Below, one piece after another: positions 23,374 to 31,637 of a stretch of 64,000 nucleotides of DNA. Below the pieces are notes generated by a model. That model saw nothing but the letters and a program-made list of their open reading frames with translations. It ran no database searches and was not told where the DNA came from. Source of the DNA: Rhodococcus maanshanensis NBRC 100610 (lineage in GTDB: Bacteria; Actinomycetota; Actinomycetes; Mycobacteriales; Mycobacteriaceae); NCBI RefSeq assembly GCF_001894865.1, contig NZ_BCXA01000025.1, positions 1 through 64,000 of the forward strand, read 5' to 3'. Position 1 is the stretch's first letter; every line of letters starts with the position of its first letter. The position numbers were made by a program, and so were the translations under genes.

Positions 23374-24609
23374 GTGCACCCAGCGAACGAGTTCCGGCTG
23401 CCCGACCTCGGCGAGGGCCTGACGGACGCGGAACTGGTCCGCTGGTCGGTCGCGGTGGGCGACATCGTCGCACTCGACCAGGTGATCGCGGAGGTGGAGA
23501 CGGCAAAGGCGTTGGTGGAGTTGCCCTCCCCCTTCGCCGGGACGGTGCTGGCCCTGCTCGCCGAACCCGGCACCATCGTCGAGGTCGGGGCACCGCTGAT
23601 CCGGATCGGCGAGCCAGGCGCAGCGGCGACGCCCGCCGCCGAACCGCCGGATCATCCGGCCACGCTGGTGGGGTACGGACCGACCGCCCCGCCCCCGAGC
23701 AGGCGGCGAAGAGCCACCCCCAAAGCCCCGCCCACGACCGCGGACCGCGACGATGCCCGACCCGACGCGACGCCCTCCGCACGCAGGCTGGCCCACGAGC
23801 TCGGCGTCGACCTGAGCACCGTGAACGGCACCGGGTTCGGTGGGGCGATCACCCCGGAGGACATACGCGCGCAGGATGTTTCACGAAAAGCGCCTTTGCC
23901 CGAGGAAGCAACGCCGCCCCGCGAGACCCGCACCCCGATCCGGGGCGTGCGGCGGCAGACCGCGGACGCGATGACGCGCAGCGCCTTCACCGCCCCGCAC
24001 GTCACCGAGTTCGTCACGGTCGACGTGAGCGCGTCGACGGACCTGATCGCTCACCTGCGCGCGAGCCCCGCCTTCGCCGACCTCGAGCCGACCCCGCTGG
24101 CCCTGGTGGCCAAGGTCCTGCTGGTGTCGCTGCGCGATCACCCCACCCTCAACTCGAGCTGGGACGAGGCGCACCAGGAGATCGTCACCAGGCACTACGT
24201 CAATCTCGGGATCGCGACCGCCACCTCGCGCGGGCTCCTGGTGCCGACGGTCAAGGACGCGCACCTGATGAGCCTGCTCGAGCTCACCCGGGCGATCCAC
24301 GAGCTCACCGAGACCGCTCGGGCAGGCCGTTGTACCCCCGCCGACCTGTCCGGCGGCACCATCACCATCACCAACGTCGGGGTGTTCGGCGTGGACACCG
24401 GAACGCCGATCCTGAGCCCGGGCGAGGCGGCGATCCTGTGCCTCGGCGCGATCGCGCCACGGCCGTGGGTCGTCGACGGCGAGCTCGCCGTCCGCTCGGT
24501 CACCACCCTGGGGCTGTCCTTCGATCACCGCCTGGTCGACGGCGAACAGGGATCGCGCTTCCTCGTCGACATCGCCGCGACACTCGGGGATCCGCTCTCG
24601 CTGCTCTGA
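23374..24609 (+). CDS. bkdC: dihydrolipoamide acyltransferase E2 of the branched-chain keto acid dehydrogenase complex
   Basis: A 411-residue core subunit starting at GTG 23374 (GAAGGGA ribosome-binding site). Domains in order: one lipoyl domain (residues ~5-80) with the lipoyl-lysine in EVETAKALVELPS near 45; a Pro/Ala/Arg-rich linker; a peripheral-subunit-binding domain (PSARRLAHELGVDLSTVNGT, ~135-165); a second linker; and the catalytic acyltransferase domain from ~190 with TRSAFTAPHVTEFVTVDV and the active-site DHRLVDGEQGSRF (His near 384). A single lipoyl domain fits branched-chain E2 rather than enterobacterial PDH E2. The E3 (lipoamide dehydrogenase) gene is not in the window, so a shared E3 must be used. 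Confidence 0.92.
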   Translation: MHPANEFRLPDLGEGLTDAELVRWSVAVGDIVALDQVIAEVETAKALVELPSPFAGTVLALLAEPGTIVEVGAPLIRIGEPGAAATPAAEPPDHPATLVGYGPTAPPPSRRRRATPKAPPTTADRDDARPDATPSARRLAHELGVDLSTVNGTGFGGAITPEDIRAQDVSRKAPLPEEATPPRETRTPIRGVRRQTADAMTRSAFTAPHVTEFVTVDVSASTDLIAHLRASPAFADLEPTPLALVAKVLLVSLRDHPTLNSSWDEAHQEIVTRHYVNLGIATATSRGLLVPTVKDAHLMSLLELTRAIHELTETARAGRCTPADLSGGTITITNVGVFGVDTGTPILSPGEAAILCLGAIAPRPWVVDGELAVRSVTTLGLSFDHRLVDGEQGSRFLVDIAATLGDPLSLL

Positions 24610-24667
24610 AACGGCCGACCGACCGGCCGGGTGGTCAGCTTGCTGTGGCGCCGGGTAGAAAGAGTGG

Positions 24668-25882
24668 GTGCGCCCGAACAGCCCGACCCTCGCCGATCCC
24701 GCCGCGCTCCGCCGGGCCCGCGCCGCGATCTTCGGGATCTTCGCCGTCAACGGATTCCTGCTGGCCGCATGGGTGGTGCACATCCCGGCCATCTCGGAGC
24801 GCACCGGTATCAGCCACGCCACCCTCGGCTGGCTGCTCCTGTTGCTGGCAGGCGGCGCCCTGGTCGGCATGCAGGTGGCGGGCCCGCTCGCGGATCGCTA
24901 CGGCAGCCGCCTGATGGTGATCCTCGCCGGGGTGTTCATCTCGTTCGGGGTGATCGGGCCCGGGCTGGCGACCGACGCGGTCTGGCTCGGCGTCGCACTG
25001 ACGGTGTTCGGGTTCGGCAACGGCGCGCTGGACGTGTCGATGAACTCGCAGGCCGTGCACGCCGAGCGGCTGTACCGGCGGCCGATCATGTCGGCCTTCC
25101 ACGCGTTCTTCTCCGTCGGCAGCGTCGTCGGGTCCCTGCTCGGCGCCGCGGCCCTCGCCGCGGGCTGGCCACCGCTGACCTCGCTGACCGTCGCCGCCGC
25201 GATCGGGTTCGTGACGGTCGTCGGGTGCTGTCCGTTCCTGCTGCCGCACGTCGCCCCCGACCACCCCGCCCAAGACCACGCCACCCGCCCGCGCCCCGCC
25301 GCGGGGACCTCTCGCAAGGTGTTGGCTCTCGGCGCGCTCGCGTTTGCACTGTTCCTGTCCGAGGGTGCCGCGAACGACTGGAGCACGCTGCAGGTCAAAG
25401 AGCACCTCGGCACCTCCGACGCCACGGCCGCGCTGGCCTTCGGCGCGTTCGCGCTGATGATGACGGTCGGCCGGTTCGGCGCCGACCGGGTCAGCGCCGC
25501 GCTCGGACCGGTCGCGGTGGTGCGCTACGGCACGCTGATCGCGGCCGCGGGCATCGGGATGGTGGTCGTGTCCGGCTGGGTGTGGCTGACGCTGGCCGGG
25601 TGGGCACTGTTCGGACTCGGGCTGTCCGGCTGCATCCCGCAGATCTTCACCGCGGCGGGCAACCTGAGCGTCGGGTCGGCTGGGGTGAACATGTCGCGCG
25701 TGGTGGGTATGGGCTACGTCGGGCTGCTCGCGGGTCCCGCGCTGCTCGGCTGGCTGACCGAGCTGATGCCGCTGACCGCGACGATGCTGGTGCCACTGGC
25801 GTTCGTGCTGCTGGCATCGCGGTACGCGGGACAGGTTCGGCGATCGCCGCGGGCGCCCGTCGAACTCGACGCTCGGAACTGA
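24668..25882 (+). CDS. major facilitator superfamily transporter (YbjJ/MosC-like)
   Basis: A 404-residue membrane protein starting at GTG 24668 with AAAGAG just upstream. Twelve hydrophobic segments can be counted. The MFS motif A is recognisable as GPLADRYGSRLMV between TM2 and TM3. NGALDVSMNSQAVHAER in TM4 and the FLSEGAANDWS motif in TM7 are typical of the YbjJ/MosC branch of unknown or sugar-related substrate. A central cytoplasmic His/Pro/Arg-rich loop (residues ~198-215) separates the halves. It lies 58 bp after bkdC and could belong to that operon or be separate. It ends in a strong hairpin shared with the convergent pnt operon. Confidence 0.87.
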   Translation: MRPNSPTLADPAALRRARAAIFGIFAVNGFLLAAWVVHIPAISERTGISHATLGWLLLLLAGGALVGMQVAGPLADRYGSRLMVILAGVFISFGVIGPGLATDAVWLGVALTVFGFGNGALDVSMNSQAVHAERLYRRPIMSAFHAFFSVGSVVGSLLGAAALAAGWPPLTSLTVAAAIGFVTVVGCCPFLLPHVAPDHPAQDHATRPRPAAGTSRKVLALGALAFALFLSEGAANDWSTLQVKEHLGTSDATAALAFGAFALMMTVGRFGADRVSAALGPVAVVRYGTLIAAAGIGMVVVSGWVWLTLAGWALFGLGLSGCIPQIFTAAGNLSVGSAGVNMSRVVGMGYVGLLAGPALLGWLTELMPLTATMLVPLAFVLLASRYAGQVRRSPRAPVELDARN

Positions 25883-25894
25883 CCCTGAAAACAA

Positions 25895-25938
25895 CTGTGC
25901 GCGTGTTGTACCCCGACAGGGGTACAACACGCGCACAG
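25895..25938. terminator. bidirectional terminator: perfect 20-bp-stem hairpin
   Basis: The left arm 25895-25914 and right arm 25919-25938 are perfectly complementary over 20 bp around a 4-base loop GACA (arms start CTGTGCGCGTG and end CACGCGCACAG). It is placed between the convergent stops of the MFS gene (25882) and pntB (25952), so it can terminate both transcripts. A short A-run precedes it on the left. Confidence 0.85.
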
Positions 25939-25951
25939 GCGGCGAAGCCGC

Positions 25952-27376
25952 TTACAGCGCCTTGAGCTCCTCGGTGACCGCGGCGACCATCTTCTTGGCG
26001 TCGCCGAACAGCATCGAGGTGGTGTCCGCGAAGAACAGCGGGTTGTCGATGCCCGCGTAGCCCGAGGACATCGACCGCTTGAGGACGATGACCGAGCGGG
26101 CCTCGTCGACGTTGAGGATCGGCATGCCGTGGATCGGGCTGCTGGGATCGTTGCGCGCCGCGGGGTTGGTCACGTCGTTGGCGCCGATGACGATGGCGAC
26201 GTCGGTGCGCGAGAACTCACCGTTGATGTCGTCCATCTCCTTCATGGCGTCGTACTCGACATCCGCCTCCGCCAGCAGCACGTTCATGTGACCGGGCATG
26301 CGACCGGCGACCGGGTGGATCGCGTACTTGACCTCGACGCCCCTGGCCTCGAGCAGCGCGGCCATCTCCTTGACGGCGTGCTGTGCCTGCGCCACGGCGA
26401 GTCCGTAGCCGGGGACGACGATGACCTGGTTGGCGTACGCCATCTGGATCGCCGCATCCGAGGCGGAGGTCGCCTTGACGGTGCCGCCGGTCGCACTCGC
26501 GCCGCCCGCCTCTGCGGCGTCGCCACCGAACGAGCCGAAGATGATCGCCGGGATCGACCGGTTCATCGCCTTCGCCATCAGGTTCGTCAAGATGGTGCCC
26601 GACGCGCCGACGATCATGCCGGCCACGATCATCGCCTGGTTGTTCAAGGCCAGACCCGCGGCCGCGGCGGACAGGCCGGTGAGCGCGTTGAGCAGCGAGA
26701 TCACCACGGGCATGTCGGCGCCGCCGATCGGCAACACCACGAACAGGCCCATGACACCGGCCGCGACGAGCAACCCGACGATCAGCAGCGAGGACTGCGG
26801 GTCACCGTCGGCATTGATGCCGATGAAAACGGCCAGCCCGATCGAGACCAGCGCGAGGATCATGTTCGCGACCTGGAACGCCTTGGCGTTCGAGACGAAC
26901 ACCTTCTCCACGTTCTTGTTCAGCAGTTCCTGCAGCTTCGCGAACGCCACCAGTGAGCCCCAGAACGAGACCGACCCGATGATCGCGGCGAACAGCGATC
27001 CGACGATGAACGGTGCCGAGGGCACCGCCTCGACGGCGGTGAAGCCGTCGGAGTTGAGGAACTCGGCCCACGCGATGAGCGCGACGGTGCCACCGCCGAC
27101 GCCGTTGAACAGCGCGACCAGCTGCGGCATCGCCGTCATCTTGGTGCGCAGCGCCGGCGGGACGCCGAGGACGACGCCGACCAGCAGACCGCCGGCGATG
27201 AGGGCCCAGTTGTCGGTGTCGCGGATGTCGATGAGGACTGCGACGACCGCGATCAGCATGCCGACCGCGGCGATGTAGTTGCCGCGCACCGCGGTCTTCG
27301 GGCCGGTGAGGCCGGAAAGACCGTAGATGAACATCGAGAACGCGACGATGTAGAGGATCGTGACGAGGTAGCCCAT
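25952..27376 (-). CDS. pntB: NAD(P) transhydrogenase subunit beta
   Basis: A 474-residue subunit of the proton-translocating transhydrogenase, which uses the proton gradient to reduce NADP+ with NADH. The N-terminal ~290 residues are the membrane domain with about nine hydrophobic segments (start MGYLVTILYIVAFSMFIYGL; PIGGADMPVVISLLNALTGL is the conserved loop/helix). The C-terminal dIII NADP(H)-binding domain has VIVVPGYGLAVAQAQHAVKE, HPVAGRMPGHMNVLLAEA and IVIGANDVTNPAA. The start overlaps the pntAb stop by one base (TGATG). It is the last gene of pntAa-pntAb-pntB and is terminated by the hairpin at 25895-25938. Confidence 0.96.
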   Translation of the reverse strand: MGYLVTILYIVAFSMFIYGLSGLTGPKTAVRGNYIAAVGMLIAVVAVLIDIRDTDNWALIAGGLLVGVVLGVPPALRTKMTAMPQLVALFNGVGGGTVALIAWAEFLNSDGFTAVEAVPSAPFIVGSLFAAIIGSVSFWGSLVAFAKLQELLNKNVEKVFVSNAKAFQVANMILALVSIGLAVFIGINADGDPQSSLLIVGLLVAAGVMGLFVVLPIGGADMPVVISLLNALTGLSAAAAGLALNNQAMIVAGMIVGASGTILTNLMAKAMNRSIPAIIFGSFGGDAAEAGGASATGGTVKATSASDAAIQMAYANQVIVVPGYGLAVAQAQHAVKEMAALLEARGVEVKYAIHPVAGRMPGHMNVLLAEADVEYDAMKEMDDINGEFSRTDVAIVIGANDVTNPAARNDPSSPIHGMPILNVDEARSVIVLKRSMSSGYAGIDNPLFFADTTSMLFGDAKKMVAAVTEELKAL

Positions 27377-27708
27377 CAGGCGTCAGCCCCCTTCTTCTCG
27401 GCCGCCTTCGGGGCGTCCTTCTTGGGCTTGAACATCGCGAGCATGCGGTCGGTGACGACGAAGCCGCCGACGACGTTCAGGGTGCCGAACACCAGCGCGA
27501 CGAACAGGATGATCTTGATGCTCCACGGGGCATCGCCTGGCAGGTGACCGAGCACGACCAGCGCGCCGAGCACGACGATGCCGTGGATGGCGTTGGTGCC
27601 CGACATCAGCGGCGTGTGCAGGGTGTTGGGCACCTTGGAGATGACCGCGAAGCCCACGAACCCGGCCAGGACCAGGATCGCGATGTTCGCAAGAAGTTCG
27701 TTGTACAT
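27376..27708 (-). CDS. pntAb: NAD(P) transhydrogenase subunit alpha part 2 (membrane part)
   Basis: A 110-residue membrane protein forming the alpha-side transmembrane bundle of the split transhydrogenase. Four hydrophobic segments are seen: LLANIAILVLAGFVGFAVIS, the loop KVPNTLHTPLMSGTNAIHG conserved in the family, IVVLGALVVLGHL, and IKIILFVALVFGTLNVVGGF, then a charged tail rich in Lys (FKPKKDAPKAAEKKGADA). The real start is ATG 27708; the same frame is open much further upstream but only as antisense-like sequence inside pntAa. Start and stop both overlap neighbours by one base (TGATG), giving tight coupling across the three genes. Confidence 0.94.
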   Translation of the reverse strand: MYNELLANIAILVLAGFVGFAVISKVPNTLHTPLMSGTNAIHGIVVLGALVVLGHLPGDAPWSIKIILFVALVFGTLNVVGGFVVTDRMLAMFKPKKDAPKAAEKKGADA

Positions 27709-28823
27709 CAGGGGGTTTCCTCCTTGCGGGTGACGCACGCGGCGGCGAGCACCTCGTCGTCGAAGTCCGGCGCGAGCGCGCCGCTCTCGTCGAGCATCAG
27801 CTCGATGAGGGCGTACAGGTTCTTCGAGTACAGCTCGCTCGAGTGCTCGGGCATGGTGGCAGGGAGGTTCAGCGGGGAGCAGATGGTCACGCCGTGCTTG
27901 ACGACGGTCTGACCGGGCTCTGTGATCTCGCAGTTGCCACCGGTCTCGCCCGCCAGGTCGACGATGACGCTGCCGGGCTTCATGCCCTCCACGGCGGCGG
28001 CGGTGACCAGGCACGGGGCCGGGCGGCCGGGCACCAGCGCGGTGGTGATGACCACGTCGAAGCCCTTGATCGCGTCCTCGAGCGCCTGCTGCTGCTGGGC
28101 CCGCTCGTCCTCGGTCAGCTCGCGGGCGTATCCGCCCTCGCCCGCCGCGTCGATGCCCAGGTCCAGCCACTGTGCACCGACGGAACGGACCTGGTCCGCC
28201 ACCTCGGGTCGCACGTCGTAACCGGTGACGCGGGCGCCGAGACGCTTGGCCGTGGCCAGCGCCTGCAGGCCTGCCACGCCGACGCCGAGCACCAGCACGG
28301 TGGCCGGCTTGACGGTGCCCGCGGCCGTGGTGAGCATCGGGAAGTACCGGGTGGACTCCGATGCGGCCAGCACGACGGACTTGTAGCCCGCGACGTTGGC
28401 CTGCGAGGACAGCGCGTCCATCACCTGGGCGCGGGAGATGCGCGGGATCGCCTCGACGGCGTACGCCTCGACCCCGGCGTCCGCGAGCGCGGCGATGCCG
28501 GTCTCGTTGGTGCGCGGGGCGAGGAAGCCGATCAGCTTCTGGCCTGCGCGCAGCCGGGCGGTCTCCTGGGCGTTCGGGGCCGCGACCTTGACGATGACGT
28601 CCGCGGACCACGCGTCGCCGATGGTCGCACCCGCCTCCTCGTACAACTCGTCGGGCATCAGGGCGCCAAGCCCCGCACCGGACTCGACGATGACGTCGAG
28701 GCCCTTGCCGCGGAGCGTTGCGACGACCTTGGGTACCAACGCGACCCGACGTTCGCCGTCGTTCGTTTCCCGAACGACGCCGACCGTTGGGCGCGGCTGC
28801 TGTGAGCTCTGCGATGTATCCAA
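27708..28823 (-). CDS. pntAa: NAD(P) transhydrogenase subunit alpha part 1 (NAD-binding part)
   Basis: A 371-residue soluble dI subunit that binds NAD(H). It starts TVGVVRETNDGERRVALVPKVV, followed by VESGAGLGALMPDE, the Rossmann loop VLVLGVGVAGLQALATAKRLGA near residue 165, and the dI motif EMTRP-like region. The only plausible start is TTG at 28823 (LDTSQSSQQ), with AGGAAG about 11 bases upstream; no ATG or GTG occurs before residue 56. A TTG start may limit expression. It is the first gene of the pnt operon. The 253-bp upstream gap has no convincing promoter by eye and shares a CRP-like site with the divergent DUF488 gene. Confidence 0.93.
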   Translation of the reverse strand: MDTSQSSQQPRPTVGVVRETNDGERRVALVPKVVATLRGKGLDVIVESGAGLGALMPDELYEEAGATIGDAWSADVIVKVAAPNAQETARLRAGQKLIGFLAPRTNETGIAALADAGVEAYAVEAIPRISRAQVMDALSSQANVAGYKSVVLAASESTRYFPMLTTAAGTVKPATVLVLGVGVAGLQALATAKRLGARVTGYDVRPEVADQVRSVGAQWLDLGIDAAGEGGYARELTEDERAQQQQALEDAIKGFDVVITTALVPGRPAPCLVTAAAVEGMKPGSVIVDLAGETGGNCEITEPGQTVVKHGVTICSPLNLPATMPEHSSELYSKNLYALIELMLDESGALAPDFDDEVLAAACVTRKEETP

Positions 28824-29022
28824 CTGCCTATTTACTTCCTGCGGTAGGTGGTTTTGGAACCGCGGCGGACGGCGGCACCCGTGCGACTTGCGGATGATGA
28901 CCCAGCTGGCACGAAGTTCACAACACTAGCCAGAGTCAGGCCACGATAGGGGAATCTCATCCCAGGGGATGGAAACTGAATCGAATCCGAACAGGACCAA
29001 TCGCCCAACTCGGACATCAATA

Positions 29023-29038
29023 TGTGGCACCGGTCACA
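29023..29038. promoter_or_regulatory. CRP/GlxR-like site between pntAa and the DUF488 gene
   Basis: TGTGGCACCGGTCACA matches TGTGA-N6-TCACA at 9 of 10 fixed positions. It lies 39 bases upstream of the DUF488 start and about 200 bases upstream of pntAa, just before a -10-like TAGTCT (29042-29047), a position suited to activation or repression of the rightward gene. Confidence 0.35.
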
Positions 29039-29076
29039 CGCGTAGTCTGGGATTTCCGACCGCATCGGAGGTGCCG

Positions 29077-29454
29077 ATGAGCAGGCAGACCAAGCCGACC
29101 GTCACGATCGAGCGCGTCTACGACCACCCCGAACCCGAGCCGGGTGCCCGGATCTTCGTCGACCGACTCTGGCCGCGTGGCATCCGCAAGGACGCATTCC
29201 ACTACGACGATTGGGCCAGGGATCTCGCGCCGTCGACCGAACTGAGGCGGTGGTACAGCCACGAGGCCGCGCACTTCAGGGAATTCCGGGCGCGCTACCG
29301 CGCGGAACTCGAGTCCGACGCCGGCCAGGAGGCGATCGCCCGCGTCGAGAAACTCGCGCACGGTCGCCCGCTGGTCCTGCTCACCGCGACAAGGGACCTC
29401 GAGCACAGTCACGCCGAGGTGCTCGCGGAGTTCCTGCGGGGGTCGGACTCGTGA
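29077..29454 (+). CDS. DUF488 family protein (YeaO-like)
   Basis: A 125-residue protein of the DUF488 family. Start ATG 29077 with GGAGGTGCCG directly upstream; the ORF extends 36 codons further without family similarity. Family hallmarks are VYDHPEPEPGARIFVDRLWPRGIRKDA, the DLAPSTELRRWYSHE segment and a C-terminal RPLVLLTATRDLEHSHAEVL that carries the conserved thiol/His region pattern (here Thr rather than Cys). Function of the family is unknown. It is translationally coupled by GTGA to the zinc-ribbon gene and heads a probable four-gene operon. Confidence 0.88.
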   Translation: MSRQTKPTVTIERVYDHPEPEPGARIFVDRLWPRGIRKDAFHYDDWARDLAPSTELRRWYSHEAAHFREFRARYRAELESDAGQEAIARVEKLAHGRPLVLLTATRDLEHSHAEVLAEFLRGSDS

Positions 29455-29612
29455 GCTCCGCCGACGACCTCGGCGGCGACCCGGCGTGCTGGCTCGACCG
29501 GGTGTGCCCCGAGTGCGGGGCGTTCCGGCCCGACGGGACCGAGGACGGCTGCCAGCGGTGCGCGGGCGACGCCGAGCCGCATATCCCGGCGACCCGCCTG
29601 CCCAGCACCTAG
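29451..29612 (+). CDS. 53-residue zinc-ribbon protein
   Basis: A tiny gene starting at GTG 29451, overlapping the stop of the DUF488 gene (GTGA), and ending at TAG 29610. The peptide begins VSSADDLGGDPACWLDRV and holds one zinc-ribbon: CPECG then CQRC eleven residues later, with an extra upstream Cys (DPACW). Codon third positions are almost all G/C, which supports coding. The same stretch is also open in another longer frame, which I regard as a shadow of this one. Possible roles are a nucleic-acid- or protein-binding accessory factor; none can be assigned. Confidence 0.72.
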   Translation: MSSADDLGGDPACWLDRVCPECGAFRPDGTEDGCQRCAGDAEPHIPATRLPST

Positions 29613-29622
29613 AGTGGCGCCG

Positions 29623-30459
29623 GTGAGCGATGCGAAGCAGCCGACGCTGATCGACCGTGAGCCGTTGACCGCCGCCCTGTTCGAGGAATGGGACATCCTC
29701 GACGGCCTGCTGGCCGGGCTCACCGACCAGCAGTGGTCGAGCCCGACACCGCTCCCGGGCTGGACGGTGCACGATGTCGTCGCGCACCTGATCGGGATCG
29801 AGTCGATGCTGAGCGACGTCGAGCCGCCGCTGGCCGCGGACGAGGTGCCCGACTCTCCCCACGTCCACAATCCGATCGGCGCCTTCAACGAGCGCTGGGT
29901 GGCAGGCCTGCGCTCGCACAGCCACGCCCAGCTGCTGTCCGGGTTCCGCGACATCATCCGCACGCGCCGCGCGGCGCTGTCCGCGATGACTCAGGACGAC
30001 TTCGACGCCCCGTCGATGACGCCGGTCGGCCCCGACAGCTACGGCAGGTTCATGCGTACCCGGCTGTTCGACTGCTGGTTCCACGAACACGACATCCGGG
30101 ACGCCGTCGGCCTGCCCGGCGAGGAGGGCGGGCCGCGGGCCGAGTACTCGCTCGCGGAATTGATCGGGGGCCTCGGCTTCGCGGTCGGCAAGAAGGGCGG
30201 CGCGCCACAGGGCTCGACCGTGACCTTCGCGCTGACCGGCCCGCTCGCCCGCGACATCCACATCGCCGTCCACGGCCGCGCCGCCGTCGTCCCCGCCCTT
30301 GACGCGCCCGCGACCACGACGCTGCGGCTCGATTCGCGGCTGTTCACCCGACTGTGCGGAGGACGGGTGTCCGCCGCGGATCACGCCGGGGAGATAGAGA
30401 TCCTCGGCGACGAGGCCCTCGGCCGCCAGATCGCGGCCAACCTCGCCTTCACCATCTGA
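29623..30459 (+). CDS. maleylpyruvate isomerase N-terminal-domain (TIGR03083/DinB-like) protein
   Basis: A 278-residue protein of the actinobacterial family with an MDMPI_N four-helix (DinB-like) domain and an SCP2-like C-terminal half. Visible elements are LTDQQWSSPTPLPGWTVHDVVAHLIGIESML with a metal-ligand His, RTRLFDCWFHEHDIRDAVGLPG with the second and third ligand region, and a beta-rich C-terminal part from ~180. Relatives use mycothiol as cofactor; the reaction here is unknown and maleylpyruvate isomerase activity should not be assumed. The start is GTG 29623; TAGAGT lies seven bases upstream, so it may also have a leaderless internal promoter. The stop overlaps the next start (TGATG). 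Confidence 0.85.
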   Translation: MSDAKQPTLIDREPLTAALFEEWDILDGLLAGLTDQQWSSPTPLPGWTVHDVVAHLIGIESMLSDVEPPLAADEVPDSPHVHNPIGAFNERWVAGLRSHSHAQLLSGFRDIIRTRRAALSAMTQDDFDAPSMTPVGPDSYGRFMRTRLFDCWFHEHDIRDAVGLPGEEGGPRAEYSLAELIGGLGFAVGKKGGAPQGSTVTFALTGPLARDIHIAVHGRAAVVPALDAPATTTLRLDSRLFTRLCGGRVSAADHAGEIEILGDEALGRQIAANLAFTI

Positions 30460-31091
30460 TGCGACTGTTCCTGTCCTCGTACAGGTTCGGGGCGGACCCC
30501 GATCGACTGCTGAACCTGCTCGACGGGCCAGGCCCCGTCGCCGTGATCGCGAACGCCGCGGACGCGTGGGAGGTGGGACGCGACTCGGCGGTGGTCAGCG
30601 ACGTGGCGCCGCTGCGCCGGATGGGTTTCGACGCGCGAGAGCTGGACCTGCGCGAGTTCATCGGAGACCCGGAATCCCTGCGCGCGGAGCTGACGAAGCA
30701 GTCGATGGTGTGGGTGCGCGGCGGCAACACCTTCGTCCTGCGCGCCCAGTTCGCGCGGAGCGGCGCCGACCTGGTGCTGCCGGAGCTGCTGCGTTCCGAC
30801 GCGCTGGTCTACGCCGGGTACAGCGCAGGCGCCTGCCTGATGTCACCGTCGCTGCGGGGTCTCGAACTGATCGACGATCCGGCGGAGGTCGGGCCGGCCT
30901 GCGGCACGCCTGTCATCTGGGAGGGGCTCGGCCTGATCGACCACGCGATCGTGCCGCACTTCCGCTCGCCGGGATACGGCAGCGAGGAGACGGCCCTGAT
31001 CGAGGAGGTCGCGGAGGGCTACCGACTGGCAGGCACCCCGTACCGGACCCTGACCGACGACGACGCGATCGTCATCGACGGCCGGATATGA
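30459..31091 (+). CDS. peptidase E-like protein (peptidase S51, class I glutamine amidotransferase fold)
   Basis: A 210-residue protein, ATG 30459 overlapping the preceding stop by one base. It begins MRLFLSSYRFGADPDRLLNLL. The nucleophile elbow YAGYSAGACLMSP places Ser near residue 122, matching the Ser of aspartyl dipeptidase (PepE, S51). VRGGNTFVLRAQF is the family's GGN motif, and GLIDHAIVPHFRSPGYG carries the probable catalytic His. PepE cleaves Asp-X dipeptides in the cytoplasm; that activity is inferred. It is the last gene of the DUF488 operon. Confidence 0.87.
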   Translation: MRLFLSSYRFGADPDRLLNLLDGPGPVAVIANAADAWEVGRDSAVVSDVAPLRRMGFDARELDLREFIGDPESLRAELTKQSMVWVRGGNTFVLRAQFARSGADLVLPELLRSDALVYAGYSAGACLMSPSLRGLELIDDPAEVGPACGTPVIWEGLGLIDHAIVPHFRSPGYGSEETALIEEVAEGYRLAGTPYRTLTDDDAIVIDGRI

Positions 31092-31135
31092 GTGATGGCC
31101 GGGCCCTGCTGGCCCGGCCACCGCTGTGCCGTTGG

Positions 31136-31462
31136 TCAGCCGAATCCGACGATCCGGTCGGCGGGGATGTGGACCGGCAGGAGGGAGGGACGGCGCATCG
31201 TCTTGAGCCGGCGGCGAGAGACCTCATCCGCGCCGTCGAGCAGCGCGTCGACCAGAAGCTCCGGGTCCCGCCGCCAGGCCGAACCGATCACCTCCACCGC
31301 ATTGTCGGTGAACAGTCCGGAATCGGTCAGGGCGTCGCGCCACTGCGCGAACTCTCCCCCGCGCACCAGATCGATCGCCCAGGCGTCGATCTCGCCGCCG
31401 TCGAACTCGTACGACAGCACAGCGCTGACGAGGTCTTTTGTGTGGGATCCCAGGTCTCTCAT
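31136..31462 (-). CDS. small protein of unknown function, paralogue A (108 aa)
   Basis: An acidic protein starting at ATG 31462 (MRDLGSHTKDLV) with AAGGGA nine bases upstream; an ATG 33 bases earlier lacks one. Its middle (SAVLSYEFDGGEIDAWAIDL, SGEF-like RGGEFAQW, LTDSGLFTDNAVEVIGSAWR, DPELLVDALLDGADE) aligns along its length with the neighbouring 88-residue protein at 31638. This copy has a longer basic C-terminal tail. No membrane segment or known domain. The pair is a tandem duplication of a family I do not recognise. Confidence 0.7.
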   Translation of the reverse strand: MRDLGSHTKDLVSAVLSYEFDGGEIDAWAIDLVRGGEFAQWRDALTDSGLFTDNAVEVIGSAWRRDPELLVDALLDGADEVSRRRLKTMRRPSLLPVHIPADRIVGFG

Positions 31463-31522
31463 CGTGTCGGTCCCTTCGTCAAATACTGACGGCATATTCG
31501 CTGTAACACTGTGTGGTGCTGT

Positions 31523-31544
31523 GGCGATAACTCACGCTATCGCC
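31523..31544. terminator. hairpin between the two small paralogous genes
   Basis: GGCGATA (31523-31529) and TATCGCC (31538-31544) form a perfect 7-bp stem with an 8-base loop, roughly midway in the 175-bp gap between the paralogues. A weak terminator for the upstream gene or a processing site is possible. Confidence 0.35.
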
Positions 31545-31637
31545 GATTCTGTGCCCAGAACGTTCGGCTCGCCAACGATCTGATAACAGAGTGACTGGCG
31601 GGACGAAAGTGACTCATGTGGGCAAGCAATGCCGCTT

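Noticed and set aside
27709-28611. The long extension of the pntAb frame upstream of ATG 27708
   Set aside because: It lies inside pntAa in another frame and reads as Arg/Gly-rich sequence; family similarity begins only at 27708.
28832-29065. A 77-codon minus frame ending nine bases before pntAa, considered as a leader peptide
   Set aside because: Third codon positions are not G/C-biased and there is no ribosome-binding site; it is probably untranslated leader.
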